Below are positions 16,900 to 24,988 of a DNA stretch of 64,000 bases, one piece after another. Location of the stretch: assembly GCF_004336805.1 (NCBI RefSeq), contig NZ_SJXM01000004.1, forward strand, positions 186,001 to 250,000. Reading direction: 5' to 3'. The position numbers and the translations under genes are program-made. Source of the stretch: Aeromicrobium sp. IC_218 (lineage in GTDB: Bacteria > Actinomycetota > Actinomycetes > Propionibacteriales > Nocardioidaceae). Numbering within the stretch: the first letter of the stretch is position 1; the number at the start of each line of letters is the position of its first letter. The notes beneath the pieces are model-generated. The model was not told the origin of the DNA and did no database searches. It worked only from the letters and a program-made list of their open reading frames with translations.

Positions 16900-18309
16900 G
16901 TGAGCAGGACGTACGAGCGCGACACGAGCGCCGGACCGGTCAACGGCGGGGTCTCCTTCTGGTGGGAGCAGGCGGGCGTCCCGGCGCAGCGTCCCGGGCT
17001 CGACGGCGACCTCGCCTGCGACGTCGCCGTCGTCGGCGGCGGGCTCACCGGTCTGTGGGCCGCCTACGAGCTCAGCCGGCTCGACCCCTCGCTGGACGTC
17101 GTCGTGCTGGAGGCCGAGTTCTGCGGCTACGGGGCGTCCGGGCGCAACGGGGGCTGGCTGTCGGCCGAGCTCGCCGGCAGCCGCGAGACGTACGCCAGGG
17201 CCGGAGGTCGCGAGGGCGTGCTGGCGCTCGTCCACGCCATGGAGCGGGCGGTCGACGACGTCCTGGCCGTGTGCGCCGAGGAGGGCGTCGAGGCCGACCA
17301 GGTCAAGGACGGCGTCCTGTACGTCGCCCGCACCGCGGCCCAGGAGGAGCGCCTCCGCGCGTCGCTGGACGCCGACCGCGCGTGGGGCCTCGGCGAGGAC
17401 CACCGCCGCCTGCTCGACGCCGACGAGCTCGCCGCGCGCGTGCGCGTGGCCGGCGCCCGCGCCGCCGCGTTCAGCCCGCACTGCGCCCGGGTCCAGCCGG
17501 CGCGGCTCGTCGCCGGGCTGGCCGCCGCCGTCGAGCGCCGCGGGGTGCGCATCCTCGAAGGCACCCGCGTCACGGACGTGCGTCCTGGCGAGGCGGTGAC
17601 CGAGCGCGGCACCGTCCGGGCCCAGCACGTGCTGCGCTGCCTGGAGGGCTTCACCGCCGGGCTGCCCGGCCTGCGCCGCACCTGGCTGCCGATGAACTCG
17701 GCGATGGTCGCCACCGAGCCGCTTCCCGACGCCGTGTGGGACGAGATCGGCTGGCGCGGCGCCGAGCTGCTCGGCGACGAGGCACACGCCTACTGCTACG
17801 CCCAACGCACCGCCGACGGGCGCATCGCGCTCGGCGGTCGGGGCGTCCCGTACCGCTTCGGCTCGCGCACGGACGTCGACGGGCAGACCCAGGCCTGGAC
17901 CGTCGAGTCGCTGCGCCGCATCCTGCACGACCTGTTCCCGGCCACGCGCGACGTGCCACTCGCGCACGCCTGGTGCGGGGTGCTCGGCGTGCCGCGCGAC
18001 TGGAGCGCGTCCGTCGGGCTCGACCCGGTGACCGGCGTCGGCTGGGCCGGCGGCTACGTCGGCAGCGGACTCACCACCACGCACCTGGCCGGGCGCACGC
18101 TCGCCGACCTGGTGCTCGGCCGCGACACCGACCTGACCCGGCTGCCGTGGACGAACCACCGGGTGCGGCGCTGGGAGCCCGAGCCGCTGCGCTGGCTGGG
18201 CGTCAAGGCGATGTACGGGCTGTACCGCGAGGCCGACCGGCGTGAGGCGAAGGGACTCGGCCGCACGAGCGCGCTGGCCCGGCTCGGCGACCGCATCACC
18301 GGGCGCTGA
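16900..18309 (+). CDS. FAD-dependent DAO-family oxidoreductase
   Basis: A 469-residue flavoenzyme. The dinucleotide fold is CDVAVVGGGLTGLWAAYELS (about residues 44-63), followed by VVVLEAEFCGYGASGRNGGW; the GASGRNGG motif is typical of glycine/D-amino-acid oxidase relatives such as gamma-glutamylputrescine oxidase (PuuB). A C-terminal GYVGSGLTTTHLAGRTLADL closes the FAD site. Such enzymes oxidise the C-N bond of amines or amino acids. The substrate cannot be read from the sequence and no polyamine or amino-acid pathway genes flank it. GTG 16900 is the most likely start, placing a short N-terminal extension (SRTYERDTSAG) before the conserved region. Confidence 0.8.
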   Translation: MSRTYERDTSAGPVNGGVSFWWEQAGVPAQRPGLDGDLACDVAVVGGGLTGLWAAYELSRLDPSLDVVVLEAEFCGYGASGRNGGWLSAELAGSRETYARAGGREGVLALVHAMERAVDDVLAVCAEEGVEADQVKDGVLYVARTAAQEERLRASLDADRAWGLGEDHRRLLDADELAARVRVAGARAAAFSPHCARVQPARLVAGLAAAVERRGVRILEGTRVTDVRPGEAVTERGTVRAQHVLRCLEGFTAGLPGLRRTWLPMNSAMVATEPLPDAVWDEIGWRGAELLGDEAHAYCYAQRTADGRIALGGRGVPYRFGSRTDVDGQTQAWTVESLRRILHDLFPATRDVPLAHAWCGVLGVPRDWSASVGLDPVTGVGWAGGYVGSGLTTTHLAGRTLADLVLGRDTDLTRLPWTNHRVRRWEPEPLRWLGVKAMYGLYREADRREAKGLGRTSALARLGDRITGR

Positions 18310-18311
18310 CC

Positions 18312-19037
18312 TCAGACCAGCGAGCGGACGACCAGCACGACGGCCGAGACCGCGCTGACCGCCAGCACCAGGGTGCGGAACCGCGCGGCCGGCACCCGGT
18401 CGCGCGCCCACTCGCCGACGGCGACCCCGAGCAGCAGCACCGGCACCATGAGCGCCCCGAGCGCGAGCTGCTCGACCGGCAGCTGCCCGGCGACCGCGAG
18501 GGTGACCAGGCTCAGCCCGCTGCCGACCACGAAGTAGACCGCGAGCGTCGAGCGCACCTGGCGGGCCGGGCGATGCTGGTAGAGCAGCGCCATGGGCGGC
18601 CCGCCGATCGCGGACGTCGTCGCGGCGATGCCGCTGGTGAACCCGGCCACGCCCAGCGTCGTCCGAGTGACCGGGACCCGGATCGCCCACGCGGTCAGCA
18701 CGACGGCGAGCAGCACGGCCAGGCCGACGGCGACGCCAAGGTCGCGCGGGCTGACCGTGGCCACGACCCACGCCCCGACGACGGTGCCGACGACGCGTCC
18801 GGGCATGGCCCAGCCGAACCCGGCCCAGTCGACGTCGCGCCGCTCGCGGGCGAGCGTGAAGACCGGCAGCACCATGCCCAGCACGAGCAGCGAGCCCGGC
18901 ATGAGCTCGGGCGCGAGGAGCGTCACGACGGGTGCGGCCACGAGTCCCAGGCCGAGCCCGACGACGGACTGCACCACGGCGCCCAGGACGACCGAGACGG
19001 CGATCGCGGCGAGGATCCACACGGCGACGTCGGGCAC
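18312..19037 (-). CDS. TauE/SafE-family membrane permease
   Basis: A 241-residue protein with about seven or eight membrane helices and the family hallmarks: VVQSVVGLGLGLVAAPVV near the N-terminus and AGFTSGIAATTSAIGGPPMA in the middle, an internal repeat of the same G-x-G/GGPP pattern. TauE/SafE proteins export or import sulfite, sulfonates and small organic anions. Its stop lies two bases from that of the convergent FAD oxidoreductase, so there is no room for a terminator between them. It is divergent from the ankyrin gene. Confidence 0.85.
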   Translation of the reverse strand: MPDVAVWILAAIAVSVVLGAVVQSVVGLGLGLVAAPVVTLLAPELMPGSLLVLGMVLPVFTLARERRDVDWAGFGWAMPGRVVGTVVGAWVVATVSPRDLGVAVGLAVLLAVVLTAWAIRVPVTRTTLGVAGFTSGIAATTSAIGGPPMALLYQHRPARQVRSTLAVYFVVGSGLSLVTLAVAGQLPVEQLALGALMVPVLLLGVAVGEWARDRVPAARFRTLVLAVSAVSAVVLVVRSLV

Positions 19038-19093
19038 CGCGCCAGCGTCCCACGCGAGCGGCGGACATCCGGCGCCGACCGTAGGCTCGGGGC

Positions 19094-19471
19094 ATGACCG
19101 AGCCCGCTGATCCCCGCGCCGTCGAGCTGGCCTACCAGCTCATCGACCACGCCCGTGCCGGCGAGACCGACGCGGTCGCCGCGTTCCTGGACGCGGGTGC
19201 CCCGGTCGACCTCACCGACCCGCAGGGCAACACGCTGCTCATGCTCGCCGCGTACCACGGCCACGCCGAGACCGTCCGGCTGCTGGCCGAGCGCGGCTCC
19301 GACGTGAACCGGCTCAACGACCGCGGCCAGAGCCCCATCGCCGGGGCCGTGTTCAAGGGCGAGGACGAGGTCGTCGCGGTGCTCCGCGAGGCCGGCGCCG
19401 ACCTCGACGCGGGCACCCCGTCGGCCCGTGCCACCGCCGAGATGTTCGGCAAGGGCGACCTGCTGGCCTGA
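19094..19471 (+). CDS. ankyrin-repeat protein
   Basis: A 125-residue protein made of about three ankyrin repeats: GETDAVAAFLDAGAPVDLTD, QGNTLLMLAAYHGHAETVRL and RGQSPIAGAVFKGEDEVVAV, each with the helix-turn-helix pattern of the fold. No signal peptide or membrane helix is present, so it is cytoplasmic. Small bacterial ankyrin proteins bind partner proteins; in some bacteria they are linked to catalase, but no catalase is present here. The partner is unknown. It starts at ATG 19094, 56 bases from the divergent permease. Confidence 0.85.
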   Translation: MTEPADPRAVELAYQLIDHARAGETDAVAAFLDAGAPVDLTDPQGNTLLMLAAYHGHAETVRLLAERGSDVNRLNDRGQSPIAGAVFKGEDEVVAVLREAGADLDAGTPSARATAEMFGKGDLLA

Positions 19472-19498
19472 CCCGTCGCCGACGGGCTAGGGTCGAGC

Positions 19499-19590
19499 CA
19501 CACGACAGGGGAGCGCCTACGCAGAGGGCGCTGAGAGTGCGGAGAAGCCGCAGACCCTTGAACCTGCTCCGGTTAGTACCGGCGAAGGGA
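19499..19590 (+). promoter_or_regulatory. TPP (thiamin pyrophosphate) riboswitch
   Basis: The stretch between the ankyrin gene and ykoE holds the conserved THI-box elements in order: CTGAGAGTGC at 19531-19540, then CAGACCCTTGAACCTG at 19551-19566 and, after a small hairpin CCGGTTAGTACCGG, CGAAGGGAG just before the ribosome-binding region. Flanking GGGAGC and the terminal AGGGAG close the outer stem. It should switch off ykoEDC when thiamin pyrophosphate is plentiful. Confidence 0.93.
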
Positions 19591-19593
19591 GTC

Positions 19594-20217
19594 ATGATGA
19601 CGAGCTCTGCAGACACGTCCATCACGGGGTTCTTCGTGCGCTACCGCACGATCGACCTGGTCACCATCACCACCCTCGGCGTCGCCTTCGGCCTCGTCTA
19701 CTGGGCCTGGGGCAAGGCCTACGCGCCGCTCAGCGAGCCGCTGGTCCTTGCTTACCCCCCGCTCGCCGGCCTGTTCGGCGGGGTCTGGCTGATCGCCGGC
19801 GTCGTCGGTGGACTCATCGTCCGCAAGCCTGGCGCCGCGCTGGTCACCGAGCTGGTCGCGGCGGCGGTCTCGCTGCTCGTGGTCGGCGGGACGGAGTGGG
19901 GCGTCAGCACGCTGGCGTCCGGCTTCTTCCAGGGCCTCGGCGCCGAGCTGGTGCTCGCCCTGCTGCTCTACCGACGCTTCGGCGTGGTCGTCGCGGCCCT
20001 CGCCGGCGCGGTGGCCGGCGCCTTCGAGTCGCTCTACGAGTGGCAGTCGTACTACGACTACTGGGACCTGCCCTACAAGCTCGTCCACCTCGGCCTCTTC
20101 GCGCTCTCGGGCGCGGTCGTCGCCGGCGTCGGCGGCTGGCTGCTGGTGCAGGGCCTGGCTCGCGCCGGGGTGCTGGACGCGTTCGGTCCCGGCCGCGAGC
20201 AAGCGCGGGAGGTCTGA
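19594..20217 (+). CDS. ykoE: thiamin-precursor ECF transporter substrate-binding subunit YkoE
   Basis: A 207-residue membrane protein with about six helices, the S component of an ECF-type importer for thiamin or its hydroxymethylpyrimidine precursor. Recognisable YkoE features are YRTIDLVTITTLGVAFGLVY near the start and GVWLIAGVVGGLIVRKPG in the middle. It directly follows the TPP riboswitch, whose AGGGAG serves as the ribosome-binding site for ATG 19594; a second ATG follows at once at 19597. The ATPase gene starts one base after its stop. Confidence 0.92.
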   Translation: MMTSSADTSITGFFVRYRTIDLVTITTLGVAFGLVYWAWGKAYAPLSEPLVLAYPPLAGLFGGVWLIAGVVGGLIVRKPGAALVTELVAAAVSLLVVGGTEWGVSTLASGFFQGLGAELVLALLLYRRFGVVVAALAGAVAGAFESLYEWQSYYDYWDLPYKLVHLGLFALSGAVVAGVGGWLLVQGLARAGVLDAFGPGREQAREV

Positions 20218-20218
20218 C

Positions 20219-21607
20219 CTGCGCGGGCGCGTCCGGACCCGTGGCCTGACCTGGCGCCCGCTGGGGCGGCGACGCCCGACGATCGCCGGGCTCGACCTCG
20301 ACGTCGAGCCCGGCGAGCGCGTCCTGCTGGTCGGGGCGAGCGGGGCGGGCAAGTCGACGGTGCTGCACGCGCTCGTCGGCGCGCTCGGCTCGACCTACGC
20401 CGGCGACCTGTCCGGCGAGGTCGAGGTCGACGGCCGCGTGGGTCTGCTGGTGCAGAACCCCGAGGACGCGCTCGTCGCCGCCCACGTCGGGCGGGACGTG
20501 GCGTTCGGCCCGGAGAACCTCGGCCTCGGCCGCGACGAGACCTGGGCGCGGGTCGACGCGGCGCTGACCGCCGTCGGGCTGGACGTCGACCGTGAGCACC
20601 TGACCGTCGCCCTGTCCGGCGGGGAGAAGCAGCGCCTGGCGCTCGCCGGCCAGGTCGCGCTGCGCCCGGACGTCCTGCTGCTCGACGAGCCGACCTCGAT
20701 GCTGGACGACGCGAGCGCCGCCCGCGTGCGCGACGCCGTGCTGGCCGTCGCGCGGGACCGCACCCTGCTCGTCGTCGAGCACCGGCTCGAGCCGTGGCTG
20801 CCGCACGTGGACCGGGTCGTCGTGCTCGGGCCCGGCGCGGTCGTCGTCCAGGACACCGACGTCGCCGGCTTCCTGGCCGGTCCGCCGCCGGACGGGGTCT
20901 GGTTCCCCGGCCTGCCGGACCCCGAGCCGGTGCCCGTCCCGGCCCCGCTCGTGGAGCCCGCGTCGTCCGCCGTGCACGCTCTCGCCGGGGTGGACGTCGT
21001 GCTGCGGGCGCGGACGCTGCGTGGGTCCCAGCTGACCCAGGCCCTGTCGGGGGTGGACCTCGCCGTCCGCCCGGGCGAGGTGGCGGCGCTCGTCGGTCCC
21101 AGCGGCTCGGGCAAGTCGACCGCGCTCGGCGTGCTCGGCGGCCTGGTGCGTCCGACGTCCGGCACCGTGACGCCGGACCTGCGGCGTGCCCGCACCCGCG
21201 AGCTGGCCGCGCTCGTCGGCTGGGTGCCGCAGAACCCCGAGCACGGGTTCGTCACGACGCGGGTCGCCGACGAGGTCGGGCGGACGTCCGAGCGGGTGGG
21301 CCGGACGGTCGACGTCGACGCGGTGCTCGAGCTGCTCGGCCTGGCGCACCTGCGCGAGGCGAACCCGTACCGCCTGTCCGGCGGCGAGCAGCGCCGGCTC
21401 GCACTCGCCGCGGCGCTGGCGCACCGGCCCGGCACGGTGCTGCTCGACGAGCCGACCGTCGGGCAGGACCGCGGCACGTGGTCGGCCGTCGCCGGCTGGG
21501 TCCGCGCCGCCGCCGACGCGGGCGCGACCGTGGCGCTGTCCACCCACGACGACCTGGCGCCGCGCGACGTCGAGGTGCGGCTCGACGACGGACGGGTGGT
21601 CGCGTGA
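20219..21607 (+). CDS. ykoD: fused two-domain ECF transporter ATPase YkoD
   Basis: A protein of about 462 residues with two complete ABC ATPase domains in tandem. The first has Walker A GASGAGKST, signature LSGGEKQRLALA and Walker B VLLLDEPTS; the second has GPSGSGKST, LSGGEQRRLALA and TVLLDEPTV. It energises the YkoE/YkoC transporter. No ATG, GTG or TTG lies in frame close to the domain start. The best start is CTG 20219, six bases after a strong GGGAGG (20207-20212) and one base after the ykoE stop; the residues that follow (RGRVRTRGLTWRPLG) are the normal ABC N-terminus. The end overlaps ykoC by four bases. Confidence 0.88.
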   Translation: MRGRVRTRGLTWRPLGRRRPTIAGLDLDVEPGERVLLVGASGAGKSTVLHALVGALGSTYAGDLSGEVEVDGRVGLLVQNPEDALVAAHVGRDVAFGPENLGLGRDETWARVDAALTAVGLDVDREHLTVALSGGEKQRLALAGQVALRPDVLLLDEPTSMLDDASAARVRDAVLAVARDRTLLVVEHRLEPWLPHVDRVVVLGPGAVVVQDTDVAGFLAGPPPDGVWFPGLPDPEPVPVPAPLVEPASSAVHALAGVDVVLRARTLRGSQLTQALSGVDLAVRPGEVAALVGPSGSGKSTALGVLGGLVRPTSGTVTPDLRRARTRELAALVGWVPQNPEHGFVTTRVADEVGRTSERVGRTVDVDAVLELLGLAHLREANPYRLSGGEQRRLALAAALAHRPGTVLLDEPTVGQDRGTWSAVAGWVRAAADAGATVALSTHDDLAPRDVEVRLDDGRVVA

Positions 21608-22299
21608 CCGGCGCCGTCCTGCGGGTGAACCCGCTCGTGCTGCTCGCGGTGGGCCTCGGCTCGCTGCTGGGCTCGTTCGCCGTCCGCGACCTGACGACGG
21701 GCCTCGTCACGCTGGCCGCGTACGCCCTGGCCGTGGTGCTGACCGTGCCGAGCTGGCGCTACCCGCTGCTGTGCCTGCTCTTCTGCTCGATCGCGGCGGC
21801 GTCCGTGGTCTGGTCGACGTGGCGGCTCGGCGGCCACGACGAGGCGAAGGCGTTCACCGCCGGCCTGCGCATCCTCGTGCTCGCGTGGCCCGGCTCGGTC
21901 GCGGCCGGCTACGTCGACCCGGCCCGGCTCGGCGACCACCTGGCCCAGAGCCTGCACCTGCCCGGGCGGTTCGTCGCCGCGTTCTCGGCGGCGCTGCAGC
22001 GGTTCTGGTCGCTCGTGCGCGAGTGGCAGGAGCTCGAGCGCGTCCGCCGGGCCCGCGGGGTCGGGCCGAGCCGCAGCCCGCTGGCCACCCTGCGGTACGC
22101 GGCCGGCGCGGCGTTCGCGCTGCTCGTCCAGGCGATGCGGGGCGCCTCGCGCGCGTCCGTGGCGATGGACGCGCGCGGGTTCGCCGACGCCCACCACCGC
22201 ACCTGGGCCGAGCCGGCCACCTGGACCCGCGCCGACGTCGCCGGCCTCGCCGTCGCCACCGGTCTCGCCCTCGTCCCCCTCGTCCTGCACCTCACCTAG
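21604..22299 (+). CDS. ykoC: ECF transporter transmembrane subunit YkoC
   Basis: A 231-residue EcfT-family protein. It has four to five helices and a cytoplasmic coupling helix region with the Ala-Arg-Gly motifs expected for EcfT: VRRARGVG (about residues 147-154) and MDARGFAD. It joins the YkoD ATPases to the YkoE binding subunit. GTG 21604 overlaps the ykoD stop (GTGA). The TPP riboswitch controls the whole ykoEDC operon. Confidence 0.9.
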   Translation: MTGAVLRVNPLVLLAVGLGSLLGSFAVRDLTTGLVTLAAYALAVVLTVPSWRYPLLCLLFCSIAAASVVWSTWRLGGHDEAKAFTAGLRILVLAWPGSVAAGYVDPARLGDHLAQSLHLPGRFVAAFSAALQRFWSLVREWQELERVRRARGVGPSRSPLATLRYAAGAAFALLVQAMRGASRASVAMDARGFADAHHRTWAEPATWTRADVAGLAVATGLALVPLVLHLT

Positions 22300-22304
22300 C
22301 CACC

Positions 22305-22337
22305 GCTCCGCCGCGAAGTGTGTCGAGTCGGACGGGG
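22305..22337 (+). repeat. dispersed repeat, copy 1 (GCTCCGCCGCGAAGTGTGTCG)
   Basis: A 33-base stretch after the ykoC stop: 21 bases, GCTCCGCCGCGAAGTGTGTC and a G, three variable bases, then CGGACGGGG. The same sequence occurs in opposite orientation at 44909-44941 with only the three middle bases changed. Confidence 0.7.
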
Positions 22338-22451
22338 TCGGGCGCGTCCCGACGTCCGTTCCGTCACGAATCGCGCCGGAGGCGGGCTCGGGTGAGGGAC
22401 GACGCGGAGCACGCCTGGCGGGTGGCCCGTCCGGCGGAGTAGGGTCGCTGC

Positions 22452-22465
22452 TAAGCAAGCGCTTA
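22452..22465. promoter_or_regulatory. candidate TetR-type operator before the MaoC operon
   Basis: TAAGCAAGCGCTTA (22452-22465) is an imperfect palindrome lying 21 bases before the MaoC-like start. It resembles the AnCAAGnnCTTGnT site of KstR2-type TetR regulators of acyl-CoA metabolism. No such regulator is encoded beside it, so the assignment is tentative. Confidence 0.45.
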
Positions 22466-22486
22466 CCTCCGTCGGGAAGGACCCCC

Positions 22487-22945
22487 ATGACGCGCACGTT
22501 CGCGAACCTCGACGAGTTCCGTGCCCAGGTGGGCAACGAGCTCGGCACCAGCGACTGGATCACCGTCACCCAGGAGCAGATCGACACCTTCGCCGACGCC
22601 ACCGGCGACCACCAGTGGATCCACGTCGATCCCGAGAAGGCGGCGAAGGGCCCGTTCGGCACGACGATCGCCCACGGCTACCTGACGCTGTCGCTGCTGC
22701 CGGTCATGGTCGGTGCCATCTACGAGGTGCAGAACCTCGCGATGGGCGTGAACTACGGCGCCAACAAGATCCGCTTCCCCGAGCCCGTGCCGGTCGACTC
22801 GCGCATCCGCGCGACCGCCACCCTCACCGACGTCACCGACATCGCCATCGGCAGCCAGATCACGATGAAGGTCGTGGTCGAGCGCGAGGGCGCGGCCAAG
22901 CCGGCGTGCGTCGCCGAGGTCGTCTACGTCTACGCAGGAGCCTGA
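22487..22945 (+). CDS. MaoC-like (R)-enoyl-CoA hydratase
   Basis: A 152-residue single hot-dog protein of the MaoC/NodN type. The hydratase motif is DATGDHQWIHVDPEKA followed by GTTIAHGYLTLSL, with catalytic Asp41 and His46. These enzymes hydrate trans-2-enoyl-CoA to (R)-3-hydroxyacyl-CoA, or the reverse. The length and motif match mycobacterial HtdZ-like proteins. It is the first gene of a three-gene operon; the acyl-CoA dehydrogenase starts one base after its stop. Confidence 0.88.
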   Translation: MTRTFANLDEFRAQVGNELGTSDWITVTQEQIDTFADATGDHQWIHVDPEKAAKGPFGTTIAHGYLTLSLLPVMVGAIYEVQNLAMGVNYGANKIRFPEPVPVDSRIRATATLTDVTDIAIGSQITMKVVVEREGAAKPACVAEVVYVYAGA

Positions 22946-22946
22946 C

Positions 22947-24167
22947 ATGCACTTCGCCCACGACGAGAAGACCACCGAGCTGCTCGAGCGCGTCACCGCG
23001 TTCATCGACACCGAGGTCGTCCCCCGCGAGAAGGTCCTGCACGAGCAGGTCGCCGAGAACGTCCGCACCGACTCCTGGGCGCGCCCGGCCGTCGTCGGTG
23101 AGCTCCAGGCGCTGGCCAAGCAGCAGGGCCTGTGGAACTTCTTCCTGCCCGGCGACGAGGGCGCGGGCCTGACGAACCTGCAGTACGCCCCGCTCGCCGA
23201 GGCCACCGGACGCTCGATCCAGCTCGCACCGGCCGCGTTCAACTGCGCCGCGCCCGACACCGGCAACATGGAGGTGCTGACCCAGTTCGGCACCGAGGAG
23301 CAGAAGAAGCAGTGGCTCGAGCCGCTGCTCGCCGGCGAGATCCGCTCCGCCTTCGCCATGACCGAGCCGGATGTCGCGTCGTCGGACGCGACCAACATCG
23401 CCCTGCGCATCGAGCGTGACGGCGACGAGTACGTCATCAACGGCCGCAAGTGGTGGATCACCGGGGCGATGAACCCCGACTGCGCCATCTTCATCGTGAT
23501 GGGCAAGACCGACCCGGACGCCGAGCGGCACCGCCAGCAGTCGATGGTGCTCGTCCCGCGCGACACCCCGGGTCTCGAGGTCGTCCGCGGCATGCACGTC
23601 TTCGGCTACCAGGACCGCGACCACGGCGGCCACGCCGAGCTGCGGTTCACCGACGTCCGCGTGCCGGTCTCGAACGTGATCGGCGCCGAAGGTGCGGGGT
23701 TCGCCATCGCCCAGGCCCGCCTGGGGCCGGGCCGCATCCACCACTGCATGCGCTCGATCGGCCTGGCCGAGCGCGCGGTGGAGCTGATGTGCGAGCGCGC
23801 CTCGTCGCGCGTGGCGTTCGGCAAGCCGATCGCCGACCAGGGCGTCGTCCGCGACTGGATCGCCGAGTCGCGCGTGCGCCTGGAGCAGCTGCGCCTGCTC
23901 GTGCTCAAGACCGCGTGGCTCATGGACACGGTCGGCAACAAGGGCGCGCACACCGAGATCCAGTCGATCAAGATCGCGACGCCGCAGACGGTCGAGTGGA
24001 TCCTCGACAAGGCCATCCAGACCCACGGCGCCGGTGGCCTGAGCCAGGACTTCTGGCTGGCCGAGGCGTTCGCCGGCATCCGCACGCTGCGCTTCGCCGA
24101 CGGGCCGGACGAGGTGCACAAGAACTCGCTGGCCAAGGCCGAGCTGCGGCGTCATGCGCGTCGCTGA
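22947..24167 (+). CDS. acyl-CoA dehydrogenase (ACAD10/11-like)
   Basis: A 406-residue FAD-dependent acyl-CoA dehydrogenase. Features are FAFAMTEPDVASSDATN (flavin and substrate loop), KWWITGAMNPDC, the middle beta domain, and LGPGRIHHCMRSIGLAERA plus QTHGAGGLSQDFWLA in the C-terminal helical domain. The segment around GRIHHCMR is typical of the ACAD10/ACAD11 branch, which handles branched or long-chain substrates. Electrons would go to ETF and on to an EtfD-like reductase such as the one at 13132-16095. The gene overlaps the SDR gene by 14 bases. Confidence 0.9.
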   Translation: MHFAHDEKTTELLERVTAFIDTEVVPREKVLHEQVAENVRTDSWARPAVVGELQALAKQQGLWNFFLPGDEGAGLTNLQYAPLAEATGRSIQLAPAAFNCAAPDTGNMEVLTQFGTEEQKKQWLEPLLAGEIRSAFAMTEPDVASSDATNIALRIERDGDEYVINGRKWWITGAMNPDCAIFIVMGKTDPDAERHRQQSMVLVPRDTPGLEVVRGMHVFGYQDRDHGGHAELRFTDVRVPVSNVIGAEGAGFAIAQARLGPGRIHHCMRSIGLAERAVELMCERASSRVAFGKPIADQGVVRDWIAESRVRLEQLRLLVLKTAWLMDTVGNKGAHTEIQSIKIATPQTVEWILDKAIQTHGAGGLSQDFWLAEAFAGIRTLRFADGPDEVHKNSLAKAELRRHARR

Positions 24168-24966
24168 CGGCACGAGCGCCGTCGTCACCGGTGCGGCGGG
24201 CGGCATCGGGGCGGCGGTCGCGCAGCGGCTGCTCGAGCGTGGGGCCTCGGTCACGCTGAGCGACCTGGACGCCGAGCGGCTCGCGGCCACGGCGTCCGCG
24301 CTCGAGGCCGAGCACCCCGGACGCGTGGCGCACCGGGCCGGTGACGCGGCCGACGAGGCCTACCTGCGCGAGCTGTTCGCCACGGCCGAGGGGCTGGCCG
24401 GGCCGGTCGGCCTGTTCGTGGCGAATGCGGGCATCTTCCGCGGCTTCGGGCTCGAGGCGGACGACGCGGCGTGGGAGTCGTCGTGGGACGTCAACGTCAT
24501 GGCCCACGTGCGCGCCGCGCGGCTCCTCGTGCCGCAGTGGCTCGAGCGCGGCGAGGGCTGCTTCGCCGTCACCGCGTCCGCAGCCGGCCTGCTGACCCAG
24601 CTCGGGCTGCCGACGTACGCGGTCACCAAGCACGCCGCCGTCGGGTTCGCCGAGTGGCTGGCCGCGACCTACGGCGACCGGGGCGTGCAGGTGGCGGCGC
24701 TGTGCCCCATGGGCGTCCGCACCCCGCTCGTCGACCAGGCCGAGGCCACGCAGGACGAGCAGGCCCGCCTCGGCATGCGCTCGGTCACCGAGGCCGGCGC
24801 CGTGCTGGAGCCGCTCGAGGTGGCCGACTCGCTGCTCACGGCGATCGACGAGGGCCGCTTCCTGGCGCTGCCGCACGCCGAGGTCGGCACGATGCACGCG
24901 CGCAAGGCCGCCGACCCGGACCGCTGGATCGCCGGCATGCAGCGCCTGCGCCGCTCGCTCGACTGA
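24154..24966 (+). CDS. short-chain dehydrogenase/reductase
   Basis: A 270-residue classical SDR. The cofactor motif is TGAAGGIG (residues 12-19), the aspartate in LSDLDAERL suggests NAD rather than NADP, NAG is at 91-93, and the catalytic residues are Ser142, Tyr155 and Lys159 (YAVTK). As the last gene of the hydratase and acyl-CoA dehydrogenase operon it may oxidise a 3-hydroxyacyl-CoA. ATG 24154 lies 14 bases inside the preceding gene, which supports translational coupling. Confidence 0.87.
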   Translation: MRVADGTSAVVTGAAGGIGAAVAQRLLERGASVTLSDLDAERLAATASALEAEHPGRVAHRAGDAADEAYLRELFATAEGLAGPVGLFVANAGIFRGFGLEADDAAWESSWDVNVMAHVRAARLLVPQWLERGEGCFAVTASAAGLLTQLGLPTYAVTKHAAVGFAEWLAATYGDRGVQVAALCPMGVRTPLVDQAEATQDEQARLGMRSVTEAGAVLEPLEVADSLLTAIDEGRFLALPHAEVGTMHARKAADPDRWIAGMQRLRRSLD

Positions 24967-24988
24967 GCGGGGCGCAGGCGCCGTCAGG

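Noticed and set aside
22946-24153. Antisense frames opposite the acyl-CoA dehydrogenase
   Set aside because: Arg/Gly-rich shadows without start signals; codon pattern belongs to the plus strand.
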